Part shown: positions 15,801 to 23,592 of the stretch, piece after piece
Position numbering within the stretch: position 1 is the first letter of the stretch
Layout: each line of letters begins with the position of its first letter
Assembly (NCBI GenBank): GCA_017381035.1
Contig: JAFOCW010000046.1
Coordinates: forward strand, 1 to 33,592
Source: Clostridia bacterium
GTDB lineage: Bacteria > Bacillota > Clostridia > Oscillospirales > Acutalibacteraceae
DNA: 33,592 bases
Direction of reading: 5' to 3'
Position numbers and translations under genes: made by a program
The notes under the pieces: model-generated
Seen by the model: the letters and a program-made list of their open reading frames with translations, nothing else
The model's database searches: none
What the model was told of the DNA's origin: nothing

Positions 15801-17550
15801 ATTTGAAGGACTTACCTGTCATAATGGGGTTTGCAGGCTTGGCAACTGCTTCGCCCGAATTAATCTTGCGGGTAAAGATTCCTCTGTCGGTGCCTCCGTC
15901 AAAGGTAACCTCAACATCCTTTACGGGTGTAGTCTTATGAATGGTATAGGTGTCATAAGGAGTATCTTCAATAAAGTCATCGTCAAGAAGACTTAAAGGT
16001 TTGCTGTCGGATACTCTGGGAGTGCCACCGTTATTAATCCAGAAGGTTTCTACTTTAAGTTGGTCGTTACCCTGGGCATCTTTGCCAACGGTAACCTTGG
16101 TTATAGCGCCTTGACCTTCCTTTGTGTTTATAGAGAAGGCACTGGTTGCAGCGAGTGTAGAACCTGCTATAGTTGCATACTGGTCGTGGCCTTCTGCAGT
16201 AAGAGAATCAAGATGAACATAGGTAATACCTTGTGGATCATATCTTTCTACGGTTTTATTGTAATCAACACCGGCGAGTTCATCGTAATAATGTCCTGTT
16301 GTATGTTTTACGGCGCCAACAAAGGTATCCTGAACTTGAACATCGTTTGCGCCAAGTGGCTCAACCGAGCCGGAGCAAGCTGCGCAAGAGAATACGGGTG
16401 AGCTCTTTTCGTGGGTACAGGTAAGGGCCGAATCGTAAACTAAAGACTCTGTACGGGTGTAAAGATGGTGATGTCCGTTGAAAACAAGGTCGATATCATA
16501 CTTGCTGATAACCGAAGTGAAGTCTTTTCTCCAGTTCTTTCCACCACCACCATTAGCATAGAAGCCCTGATGTGTTTGAAGGATGGTCCAACGGGTATCG
16601 GGATGAGCTGCTTTTGCATCTTTAATAAGCTGGTCAAGGTCGGTCATCATAGAAGTCTGCTGTGGACCACTGTTAAAGGTAATGAAAAGCACGTCGCCGT
16701 AACGGAACCAATGGTCCTGACGTCCGTTTGCTGCAGGAGGATTCTGTAAAGCGAGTGTTGGATGGTCGGAGAAATTGATTCTGTCGCCATTTGTGCAAAG
16801 GTTAAGCTCGTGGTTGCCCACAACAACTGCTATGGGGTAGGTTGCTAAAACATCCTGCGCGGTAAAGTAAGCGTTATAGTTTCTGTCATTATTCTCGTGA
16901 ACGTTGTCGCCGAGATTCATAATAAAATCTATATCGTCAAACTTATCGACTGATAGCTCAAGAGCCTTTTTCATATAGTCGCCGTAATACTGGTCGGCAG
17001 TCTGAGAGTCGCCGAAAACGAGATATGAAAAGCCTTCGTTAGGGTCGGAATCGGCAACTTGGGTGGTGTAATCTTTACTCCAGTTAGTGCCGTCGCCGAG
17101 CTGATAGGTATAGCTTACTCCGTATTCAAGGCCGGACACGGTTACCATATTATAATAAGGTAAGGTGTAAGTTCCGTGGTAGCACTGAGAAGCGGTACAA
17201 GCTTCGTGGCCGCAAATATCACTGCAGGTATGGCCACAGTTTTTAACAAAGGTATCGTGGTAACCTTCCTCGTAGCCGTCCTTTATAACGAATGCCTTGC
17301 TTTCGCCTGTAAAGACGGTCCATTCATCAGAGCCTTCGGCTTTGATACGAACCGAAGCAGGGTTGGCAAGTTCTTCACTTTGCCAAGAGAAATTAAGATA
17401 TGTATCGTCAATACCAGGATGAATGTTGATGCGGCTTGCAGTGTAAACGCCGTCTTCAGCAAAGGCGGTTACTCCCGTGAAAAGAGATACAACAAGCATT
17501 ACAACACTTAAAAGCAAAGATAGTGCTTTTTTAAACATTTTGTTTTGCAT
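12880..17550 (-). CDS. Secreted metallophosphoesterase with beta-helix repeats and C-terminal dockerin
   Basis: 1,556 residues. Signal peptide 1-31 (cleavage near VTAFA-ED). Residues 34-165 resemble the fibronectin-like domain of purple acid phosphatase-type proteins but carry a Cys/His insertion (C105, C109, C113, C118, C123). The phosphoesterase core (about 175-500) has GDSQ (180), LGDNVHEN (213), VVGNHE (243), QTH (325) and NGHHH (358), the metal ligands of the calcineurin-like family; a second cysteine cluster (C378, C389, C392) follows. Residues 547-611 resemble an InlB B-repeat. Three homologous modules of about 290 residues (615-905, 906-1200, 1201-1490) look like right-handed beta helices. 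Residues 1506-1556 are a type I dockerin with two DLNGDG calcium loops. The start follows AGGAGG at 17559-17564. It is last in the glycan operon, 20 bases after the CBM gene. Substrate unknown. Confidence 0.88.
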   Translation of the reverse strand: MQNKMFKKALSLLLSVVMLVVSLFTGVTAFAEDGVYTASRINIHPGIDDTYLNFSWQSEELANPASVRIKAEGSDEWTVFTGESKAFVIKDGYEEGYHDTFVKNCGHTCSDICGHEACTASQCYHGTYTLPYYNMVTVSGLEYGVSYTYQLGDGTNWSKDYTTQVADSDPNEGFSYLVFGDSQTADQYYGDYMKKALELSVDKFDDIDFIMNLGDNVHENNDRNYNAYFTAQDVLATYPIAVVVGNHELNLCTNGDRINFSDHPTLALQNPPAANGRQDHWFRYGDVLFITFNSGPQQTSMMTDLDQLIKDAKAAHPDTRWTILQTHQGFYANGGGGKNWRKDFTSVISKYDIDLVFNGHHHLYTRTESLVYDSALTCTHEKSSPVFSCAACSGSVEPLGANDVQVQDTFVGAVKHTTGHYYDELAGVDYNKTVERYDPQGITYVHLDSLTAEGHDQYATIAGSTLAATSAFSINTKEGQGAITKVTVGKDAQGNDQLKVETFWINNGGTPRVSDSKPLSLLDDDFIEDTPYDTYTIHKTTPVKDVEVTFDGGTDRGIFTRKINSGEAVAKPANPIMTGKSFKYWTLDGETKFDFATTLTEDTVLTAVYEDIPPTTTADLFAEAVNRGDKEIILAGDITLTDVVTFNANTTVKSVEGQKYTLTLDGAARLVVAKGKKVTFDGIGITIAATANTIADAYNNGTYITVGSGGNRADLYIYNSTIKNLSTNLGAANTGIIASSKNASSAVRFENSVVTSAVTNTSSGGSILGQYITVYATDTSMTNAKSGAWFCTSSAKIILYGNSSYVGWKHNSAKLYDFRNATVKIARNKDNLIELSKVGTGTAVTSDNYKIYYAFEDTAFAAGTAIEYTGPIADVDYETPVYATVYYTGTSYYGDVTSKTCGEYIEGVAVSTADGFVEALANYETVITLTSDITLADLGNLTINANTTIKSTQGNNFTITLDGTSRLVVAQGKTATINGVNVTVAATATQLTSWGQGYITVGSDNTAATLYIKNSTINCLSSDIGSTDHALLRADQNAASKIYVENSKITASISGNNGVLLAGANATFYITNSDVLARVNADWLCTSTNLVIRGTVNYRGYKGNGYKLYDFTNVTVKAARNKDNLIELSKIGSGTAVNSANYVIYYALSEDAFASGTATEYTAPIADIDYETPIYVAIRYTGTSHYGLTEEKVCGEYVEGVAVSTAEGFAEALANGDSLLTLTSDITLTDLGTLTIGANTVIQSKSGQQYSIILDGNTRITVAANKTLTFNNVKLYLAATATPITDSANDAYYNGYITVKTGAKLYLNNCRYESLLTNMGCSTASMIKIYRYDGSTGYVELNNSTVISPSAADKGIALSSIVFGTNTKPTFRLVDSTVQGNWVFYQGFFILEGSTQLLGNAYRYNAYIMDYRNATVSADRDADGNVVLSVDGDVKYKNKNTDTVTTLTDYKIYYSVGEDTSGTTNEYTGAITGIDADTPIYVTIQINKVYAFYSIPTELTVPEAVFGDLNGDGTADYTDVALLRQHIIGAVTLQNADLNGDGVTDICDLVLLANGI

Positions 17551-17570
17551 CTGTATTTCCTCCTATAATT

Positions 17571-20500
17571 TTATATTTTAATTACTGTTTTCTTTTTTCT
17601 TAAAACAATAAAAACTACAACCGCTGCTGTGATAAGAACTACTGCTCCTGCCACAATAAACCATACAAATACGGGAATTACATTAGCATCGCCCGAAACT
17701 GAAGTTTCGTCTTCGGGTATTCCCATAAAGTACATATTTTCAAAAATGCCTTCTTCTGCTGTGTGTACGGTATCGTCGAATTCGGTGAGAGTGAATTCAT
17801 CGAAATAGGCAGTACCTACTGCTTTTGTAAGGGCAGCCTTAACCACCATTTTAGTACAGTTTTCGGGGAAGGAAAGCTTCATTTCGAAGGAAGTCCAGTC
17901 GGTTTGTTCACCCGTAACATAGGCGGTTCTGTAGGTTCTGATAAGGTGTCCGTCGGGGTCGTAGAATTCTACGAATACTGCGGCGCCGCCATCTTCACTT
18001 ACTATCATATCGGAGAAAATGAAGCCCGAAAGCAGATAGTCTTTCTTAGTATCTAAGTTTTCGAGTGCCTGTTCCCAATATGAAACCGTTTTGTTATCAG
18101 AATTGAATATGGAAGCCGATGCAATAGAGTCTTTTGTTTTGTCGGTGTTTCGGTCGAGTACAGAGAAAAGGTCTTCCGCATAGGCGCTCCAACCGGCAAT
18201 GATGGTATCTTCATCGGCCGCATCGAAGCCGCTGTTTTCAAGTAAGGAATCGGGCTTCGGAACGTAGTCGCCTGTAATTCTCATGCTTGCGTCGTCGACG
18301 TAAATGGTACCTGTAAGGAACTCTGCCATAATGGCAAACTGAATTCCCCACTCGTCTCCCTTAAGGTCGCCGCCGCCAACCTTGACTTCAAGCTTTTGCC
18401 AGCCGGTATCTTCCTTAATGGCTTTAGAACGAACGGGTGTTGTGTTGTTGTAGCCGAGAGCTAAGTAAATGCCTTCGGCACCTGCCCACTGAAGTTCAAT
18501 ATTTTCAGCCTTAATCCATACCGAGAAGGTGTATTCTTTCTTGGGGTCTAAGGTTATGCCCTGATAGAGAGAAACGATGTTGTTATTATCGTCAATTACG
18601 ATTTTTGCGGCTTTTCCGGTTTTACCCGAAACCTGAGAAAGCTGAGTATTACCCTTGTTACCTTTATTAAGGCTCCATCTTGCGAAGTTGTAGCCCGAAT
18701 AAAGTTCAAAGCTGCTGTTCTGAAGCTTTTCGTCGGGGTGTTCTGCGGGGACGGGTGTTCCCTTGCCCGTTACCTTAACAGATGCATCGTCTACGTAAAT
18801 AGTACCTGTAAGGAATTCTGCGGCAATATCGAGAGAAACTCCCCATTCGTTACCCTGAAGTATTCCGCCGTTAACCTTAAGTTCAAGCTTTTGCCAGCCT
18901 GAATCTGCGGTTACGGGTTTAGACATAAGGATTACGTTGTTATTATATTTAAAGTTAAGGTAAACACCCTGAGCGCCGGGCCACTGAAGCTTGATGTTTT
19001 CGGTTTTTACCCATACAGAGAAGGTATACTCTTTATCTTTTTCAAGCTTTAGTTCCTGATACAGATTAACAATATTGTTGTTATTGTCAACCGTAATTTT
19101 AACGCCTTTTCCTGTTCTGCCGTCTACTTGTTCGAACTTGGTGTTGCCTTTATTACCCTTCCAAGCGGTCCAGTTAGCAAAATTGCCTGCCGAATAGATT
19201 TCAAAGCTGTTATTCTTAAGCATTTCGTCTTCGTCGGGCTGTGCTATGGGGGTTGCTTTTCCGGTTACTTCAAGGGTAGCGTTATCAATATAAATGTTAC
19301 CCTTAATGTACTCTGCGGCAATATCGAAGCAAACGCTCCATTCCTTGCCGGTTAAAACTGCGCCGTTTATTACAACCTTAAGTTGCTGCCAGTCGGAATC
19401 TTTATTAATAGATTCGGATGCTAAAACCTTAGCGTTATCTAAAGCAAGGTTTACGTACACACCGGGGGCGCTTGGCCACTGAAGAGCGGTGTTTTCGGTT
19501 TTAACCCATACAGAGAAGGTGTATTCGAGGGTTGGGTCAAGCTTTACTTCCTGGTAAAGTCTTACAATGTTTTCGTCGTTATCAATAACAAACTTTGCGG
19601 CCTTGCCGTCTTTACCGTCTGCCTGAGCAAGCTGAGTGTTACCCTTATTGCCCTTCCAGAAGGTCCAATGGTTGAAGTTACCGTTTTCGAACTTTTCGAA
19701 GCCGCTGTTTTTAAGGGGTGCGGTATCTTCTTCGGGGGTGGTGGGTGGCTCATCACCGGGGCCTGGTGCGGGTTGTTCGGTGGTTTCGGTTATTGATGCA
19801 TCATCAATATATACGTTACCCGTAAAGTATTCCGATACAACGTCTAACTGAACGCTGGTTTCGTTTCCGCTAAGCACGCTACCCTTTACGGTAAGTGTAA
19901 GCTCGGTCCAGTCGGAATCGGTCTTAATGGAAGAAGACTTTGCAAGGACGATATTGTTATTATAGGAAAGTGCTAAATATACACCGGGCGCCGCATCCCA
20001 CTGAAGAGCGATGTTTTCGGTTTTTACCCAAACCGAAAGCTTATAGGTTTTGTCGGCTTCAAGTGTTACCGACTGATAAAGGTTAACAATATTATTATTG
20101 TTATCTATAGTAATTTTTGCGGCCTTACCTGTTCTGCCGTCTGCCTGTGCAATAGTGGTATTGCCTTGATTTCCGGGCCATAAAGTCCAGTTTGTGAAGC
20201 TACCGTTTTCGAAGGTTTCAAAGTCTGTGTTTTTGAGGGGTGCGGTATCTTCTTGGTCTTCATCGGGGTTTGTTGGGGGCTCGGTGGGGGGCGGTGTAGG
20301 TGTAGTTTCGTTCTTTTTAAAGCTTACGTCGTCTACGTATATATCGCCCATTACGTATTCGATAGTTAAATCGAATGCCAAATTTGCGGTGGGAAGTGCC
20401 GATGCATCTACGGTGAATTCGATTTTTTGCCAATCGGTATTAACGTTAATTGCCGAAGATTCTGCCACCTTAGCATTACCTGCATCGGTGTTTCTGATGC

Positions 20501-21860
20501 TGAGATATACGCCGGGTGCGGTTTCCCACTGACGAACAATGTTTTCTATTTTTATATAGGCGCTTAAGGTGTACTCACCTTCGGCTTCGGGTGTTATTGC
20601 TTGTGAAAGGTTTGCGACACTACTGTTATCGTGAACGCTGATTTTGGCGGCCTTGGCCGTTCTGCCATCTACCTGCGCTATAGTTGAGTTGCCGTGGTTA
20701 CCGGGCCAGAAGGTCCAGTTTGTGAAGCTACCTGTGATAAATTCTTCAAAACCGTTGTTGCCAAGTAGTTCATCGGGGTCTGCAGGAGCAGGCGGTGTGG
20801 GCTCAGCCACCTTCTTTTTAAAGCTAAGGTCATCAAGGTAGATGTCGCCCTTTACGTATTCGATAGTTACATCGAAGGCTAAGTTTGCGGTAGGAAGGGC
20901 CGATGCATCTACGGTGAGTTCGATTTTCTGCCAGTCGGTATCGACATTGATTGCAGAAGATTCTGCCACCTTAGCGTTACCTGCATCGGTGTTTCTGATG
21001 CTGAGATATACGCCGGGTGCAGTTTCCCACTGGCGAACAATATTTTCTATTTTTACCCATGCGGTTAAGGTGTACTCACCTTCGGCTTCGGGTGTTATTG
21101 CCTGCGAAAAGTTTGCAATACTGCTGTTGTCGTTAACGCTGATTTTTGCGGCCTTATTTGTTCTGCCTTCTACCTGCGCTATATCGGTATTGCCGTGATT
21201 ACCTTTCCAGAGCGTCCAATCCTTGAAGTTGCCTTCAGCGAATTCTTCAAGTCCGTTGTTTTTAAGAAGTTCTTCGGGGGTCTGCTCGGGCTCTACCTTG
21301 CTGAATACAGCGTCATCAATGTAGATGTCGCCCATAACGTATTCAATAGTTAAATCGAATGCTAAGTTTGCGGCAGGAAGTGCCGATGCATCTACGGTGA
21401 GTTCGATTTTCTGCCAATCGGTATTTACGTTAATTGCCGAAGATTCCAAAACCTTTGCGTTGCCTGCATCGGTATTTCTGATGCTGAGATATACGCCGGG
21501 TGCGGTTTCCCACTGACGAACAATGTTTTCTATTTTTATATAGGCGCTTAAGGTGTACTCACCTTCGGCTTCGGGGGTTATTGCTTGTGAAAAGTTTGCT
21601 ATACTGCTGTTGTCATTAACGCTGATTTTTGCGGCCTTATCTGTTCTGCCGTCTACCTGCGCTATATCGGTATTGCCGTGGTTACCTTTCCAGAGTGCCC
21701 AACCCGTAAAATTACCTTCTGAAAAGTCTTCAAAGCCGCCGTTGTTAAGCAAATTTACGGGGCTTGCCGAAGCTATGTTTAAAAGTCCGCCGCTAAACAT
21801 TGTAGCAACGAGTGCAAAGGCAAGCAGAATTGACAAAAGTCTTTTTGCTGTTATTTTCAT
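17571..21860 (-). CDS. Membrane-anchored surface protein with eight tandem CBM-like modules
   Basis: 1,429 residues from the ATG at 21860, 8 bases after AAAGGAG; an upstream in-frame start at 21908 would overlap the preceding gene. Signal peptide 1-32. Seven modules of about 155 residues (34-190, 197-350, 365-516, 541-692, 715-867, 880-1032, 1045-1197) share NxGFExF, WxxWxGNxGNT, GRTxKAAKI, VKxENIxxQW, APGVYLxL and the ending GxIYxDDA. An eighth (1206-1361) is divergent. The pattern fits jelly-roll carbohydrate-binding modules of the CBM4/9/22 type. Pro/Thr-rich linkers sit between modules 3-4 and 4-5. A stalk leads to a transmembrane helix (1396-1420) and a basic tail. No catalytic domain is seen. 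It probably holds a glycan at the surface for its operon partners. Confidence 0.87.
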   Translation of the reverse strand: MKITAKRLLSILLAFALVATMFSGGLLNIASASPVNLLNNGGFEDFSEGNFTGWALWKGNHGNTDIAQVDGRTDKAAKISVNDNSSIANFSQAITPEAEGEYTLSAYIKIENIVRQWETAPGVYLSIRNTDAGNAKVLESSAINVNTDWQKIELTVDASALPAANLAFDLTIEYVMGDIYIDDAVFSKVEPEQTPEELLKNNGLEEFAEGNFKDWTLWKGNHGNTDIAQVEGRTNKAAKISVNDNSSIANFSQAITPEAEGEYTLTAWVKIENIVRQWETAPGVYLSIRNTDAGNAKVAESSAINVDTDWQKIELTVDASALPTANLAFDVTIEYVKGDIYLDDLSFKKKVAEPTPPAPADPDELLGNNGFEEFITGSFTNWTFWPGNHGNSTIAQVDGRTAKAAKISVHDNSSVANLSQAITPEAEGEYTLSAYIKIENIVRQWETAPGVYLSIRNTDAGNAKVAESSAINVNTDWQKIEFTVDASALPTANLAFDLTIEYVMGDIYVDDVSFKKNETTPTPPPTEPPTNPDEDQEDTAPLKNTDFETFENGSFTNWTLWPGNQGNTTIAQADGRTGKAAKITIDNNNNIVNLYQSVTLEADKTYKLSVWVKTENIALQWDAAPGVYLALSYNNNIVLAKSSSIKTDSDWTELTLTVKGSVLSGNETSVQLDVVSEYFTGNVYIDDASITETTEQPAPGPGDEPPTTPEEDTAPLKNSGFEKFENGNFNHWTFWKGNKGNTQLAQADGKDGKAAKFVIDNDENIVRLYQEVKLDPTLEYTFSVWVKTENTALQWPSAPGVYVNLALDNAKVLASESINKDSDWQQLKVVINGAVLTGKEWSVCFDIAAEYIKGNIYIDNATLEVTGKATPIAQPDEDEMLKNNSFEIYSAGNFANWTAWKGNKGNTKFEQVDGRTGKGVKITVDNNNNIVNLYQELKLEKDKEYTFSVWVKTENIKLQWPGAQGVYLNFKYNNNVILMSKPVTADSGWQKLELKVNGGILQGNEWGVSLDIAAEFLTGTIYVDDASVKVTGKGTPVPAEHPDEKLQNSSFELYSGYNFARWSLNKGNKGNTQLSQVSGKTGKAAKIVIDDNNNIVSLYQGITLDPKKEYTFSVWIKAENIELQWAGAEGIYLALGYNNTTPVRSKAIKEDTGWQKLEVKVGGGDLKGDEWGIQFAIMAEFLTGTIYVDDASMRITGDYVPKPDSLLENSGFDAADEDTIIAGWSAYAEDLFSVLDRNTDKTKDSIASASIFNSDNKTVSYWEQALENLDTKKDYLLSGFIFSDMIVSEDGGAAVFVEFYDPDGHLIRTYRTAYVTGEQTDWTSFEMKLSFPENCTKMVVKAALTKAVGTAYFDEFTLTEFDDTVHTAEEGIFENMYFMGIPEDETSVSGDANVIPVFVWFIVAGAVVLITAAVVVFIVLRKKKTVIKI
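18264..21761 (-). repeat. Tandem array of CBM-like coding modules
   Basis: Seven similar units of about 460-525 bases plus one divergent unit. Modules 1 (around 21477-21600) and 3 (around 20493-20600) are almost identical in DNA over more than 100 bases, whereas the intervening module 2 differs at several sites. That pattern points to duplication in two-module blocks or gene conversion. Confidence 0.85.
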
Positions 21861-21882
21861 AAAAGCTTCTCCTTTCAAAAGG

Positions 21883-23493
21883 TTATTGTACCGAGTTGCC
21901 CATTTCAATACGCTTGTTTATAATTACGTCGCCGCTTCTTTCCCAATTTACAAAGTCGGCACCTAAAAGCTGTGCGTATTCATCGGCTATATCCTTATGT
22001 CCCATTGCTTCAATTGCCTTTAAGAGTTCGTAGTCCTGAAGACCGTCTCTTATAGCTTTGGCACGAATTGAAGGAGCATAGGAATCTACAAGGCCTACGT
22101 CGTCTCCGGGGTAGAAAAGGTTTCCGTCGCCGTTATAAAGGTTGCCAAGACTTGATTCACCAAGGCAGGTCCAGGGGTCTTCAAGAACCTTCCAGTTATC
22201 TACAAGCCAGTATAAGAAACCGTCGAAACCTAATGCGTAATTTATAAAGCCGGGCTGAATTCTGAAGCCTGTAATTGAATAGTCGAGCTGCCATTTGGGT
22301 GAAAACTCGTCTTGAACTAGGCAGTTATATGACCAAACCTGGTCGCCCTTTTGCTGAGCCTTTTTTATAAGCTCTTTACAGGTTTCGTACTGACGGGGAA
22401 GCACAACCCAGATATCTACTGCCGACCTGCCTGTGCCCGAACCATCGTCGAAAAGGTCTTCGTCGGGGGCCATAACAACAAGCTGGTTAACGTTTGCCTG
22501 GTGAAGAACACGTGCCCATTCCTTTAAGGGTTCGTAAAGGCTTTTAACACCACTGATTTCGTCTGCGGTGTAGGCATATATGGGAAGCCCTTCAAGTCTG
22601 CTGGCGGCCGCACTTTGCACCTTTTCAAGCTTAGGTGCCGCATTCATTGTGTGGGTTGCTTCGTTTGCACCACTCCAGAAGCTTACGGAAGAAAGGTTAA
22701 GGCCGTATTCCTTTTTAAGTTTCTTTTCAAGCTCTGCATCGTAACCGGGGGCGAACATTTTGTGCTGAGCCGCAATAATTGCGCGCTGTTCGGTTTTAAC
22801 TTGTGCCGTGCGGAAATGCACACCCTGGGACAGTTCTTTTGCAAGTTCAATATTCCATACGGTAAGCTTTACGGTTCCCTTCTGAATACCGCTGTCGGTC
22901 TGAAGGGCGTAGGTGGCGGTATATTCGCCTGCTTCTGCCGTTCTTGGAATTTCAACGTCAATCCAGTAAGGTTGACATTCTTCTGTGGTTAAGGTAAAGG
23001 GGAAGGCGTTAAAGCGGTTGCCCGAAAGCTTTTCACCCGTTGTGTTATCTACTGCGGGTATTAATGCATCGGGTATCATTCCGGTACCTTCGACCTTTAC
23101 GTTTGTGCCTATTTGGGGGCTGTTTTCGTTAACAGCAATATAATGTTCTCTGTACACGGTAACGTATTTTTCGGCTTCAATAACACCGTTTTCACCTTCG
23201 AAATCGGTGAAAACAAGGTCGGTAAGCTCTATGTTGCCGCTTTTAGAGTTGGCTACTATCTGGAAGGACTGATACTCGCCCTTGGCGCCGTACAGTTCGA
23301 AATCTTTAGTGCCTTCGGGCTGACGGTTTTTACGCACACGGTCAAGCGAGTGTGTTGTCCAGATTGCTAAATTATTATTGAGCTCGGAATTCATAATAGC
23401 TTCTACTGTGCTATTCTTACCCGAGCCTCCACAGCCGGCAAACGAGCAGATAATAAGGGCTGTTATCAGAATTAATGATATGGCACGTTTCAT
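21883..23493 (-). CDS. DUF4091 / GH123-like glycosidase lipoprotein
   Basis: A 536-residue lipoprotein with lipobox FAGC (Cys21). An N-terminal beta-rich region (about 35-215: GEYQSFQIV, PYWIDVEIP, AGEYTATYAL) is followed by a barrel-like region and the end RDGLQDYELLKAIEAMG, the typical DUF4091 C-terminus found in GH123-related proteins. GH123 enzymes are beta-N-acetylgalactosaminidases that use a neighbouring Asp-Glu pair; Asp311-Glu312 in YAYTADEIS is the matching candidate. The length fits. It starts after AAAGGAG and lies 22 bases upstream of the CBM-array gene. Removal of beta-GalNAc or a related sugar is inference; many DUF4091 proteins are uncharacterised. Confidence 0.78.
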   Translation of the reverse strand: MKRAISLILITALIICSFAGCGGSGKNSTVEAIMNSELNNNLAIWTTHSLDRVRKNRQPEGTKDFELYGAKGEYQSFQIVANSKSGNIELTDLVFTDFEGENGVIEAEKYVTVYREHYIAVNENSPQIGTNVKVEGTGMIPDALIPAVDNTTGEKLSGNRFNAFPFTLTTEECQPYWIDVEIPRTAEAGEYTATYALQTDSGIQKGTVKLTVWNIELAKELSQGVHFRTAQVKTEQRAIIAAQHKMFAPGYDAELEKKLKKEYGLNLSSVSFWSGANEATHTMNAAPKLEKVQSAAASRLEGLPIYAYTADEISGVKSLYEPLKEWARVLHQANVNQLVVMAPDEDLFDDGSGTGRSAVDIWVVLPRQYETCKELIKKAQQKGDQVWSYNCLVQDEFSPKWQLDYSITGFRIQPGFINYALGFDGFLYWLVDNWKVLEDPWTCLGESSLGNLYNGDGNLFYPGDDVGLVDSYAPSIRAKAIRDGLQDYELLKAIEAMGHKDIADEYAQLLGADFVNWERSGDVIINKRIEMGNSVQ

Positions 23494-23535
23494 AATTTTT
23501 ACTCCTTTAAATTATCCGACAAAGCCGGTTTATAA

Positions 23536-23572
23536 CCAAAAAGGGTTTAGCCTTATACCTTACCCTTTTTGG
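23536..23572 (-). other. Intercistronic hairpin
   Basis: CCAAAAAGGG (23536-23545) pairs perfectly with CCCTTTTTGG (23563-23572) in the 99-base gap between the solute-binding protein and the glycosidase-like gene. It has no T tract directly after it, so it is more likely an mRNA-stabilising or partial attenuation element than a full terminator. Such hairpins often let a binding protein accumulate above its operon partners. Confidence 0.5.
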
Positions 23573-23592
23573 CTTAAAGCGTTAAAATTACC

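Noticed and set aside
18264-21761. Tandem repeats as a possible CRISPR or satellite array
   Set aside because: Repeat units are about 460-525 bases, coding and in one frame, with protein-level conservation.
17571-21908. Start of the CBM-array gene at 21908
   Set aside because: It would overlap the upstream gene, lacks a ribosome site and would bury the signal peptide; ATG at 21860 follows AAAGGAG at the right distance.
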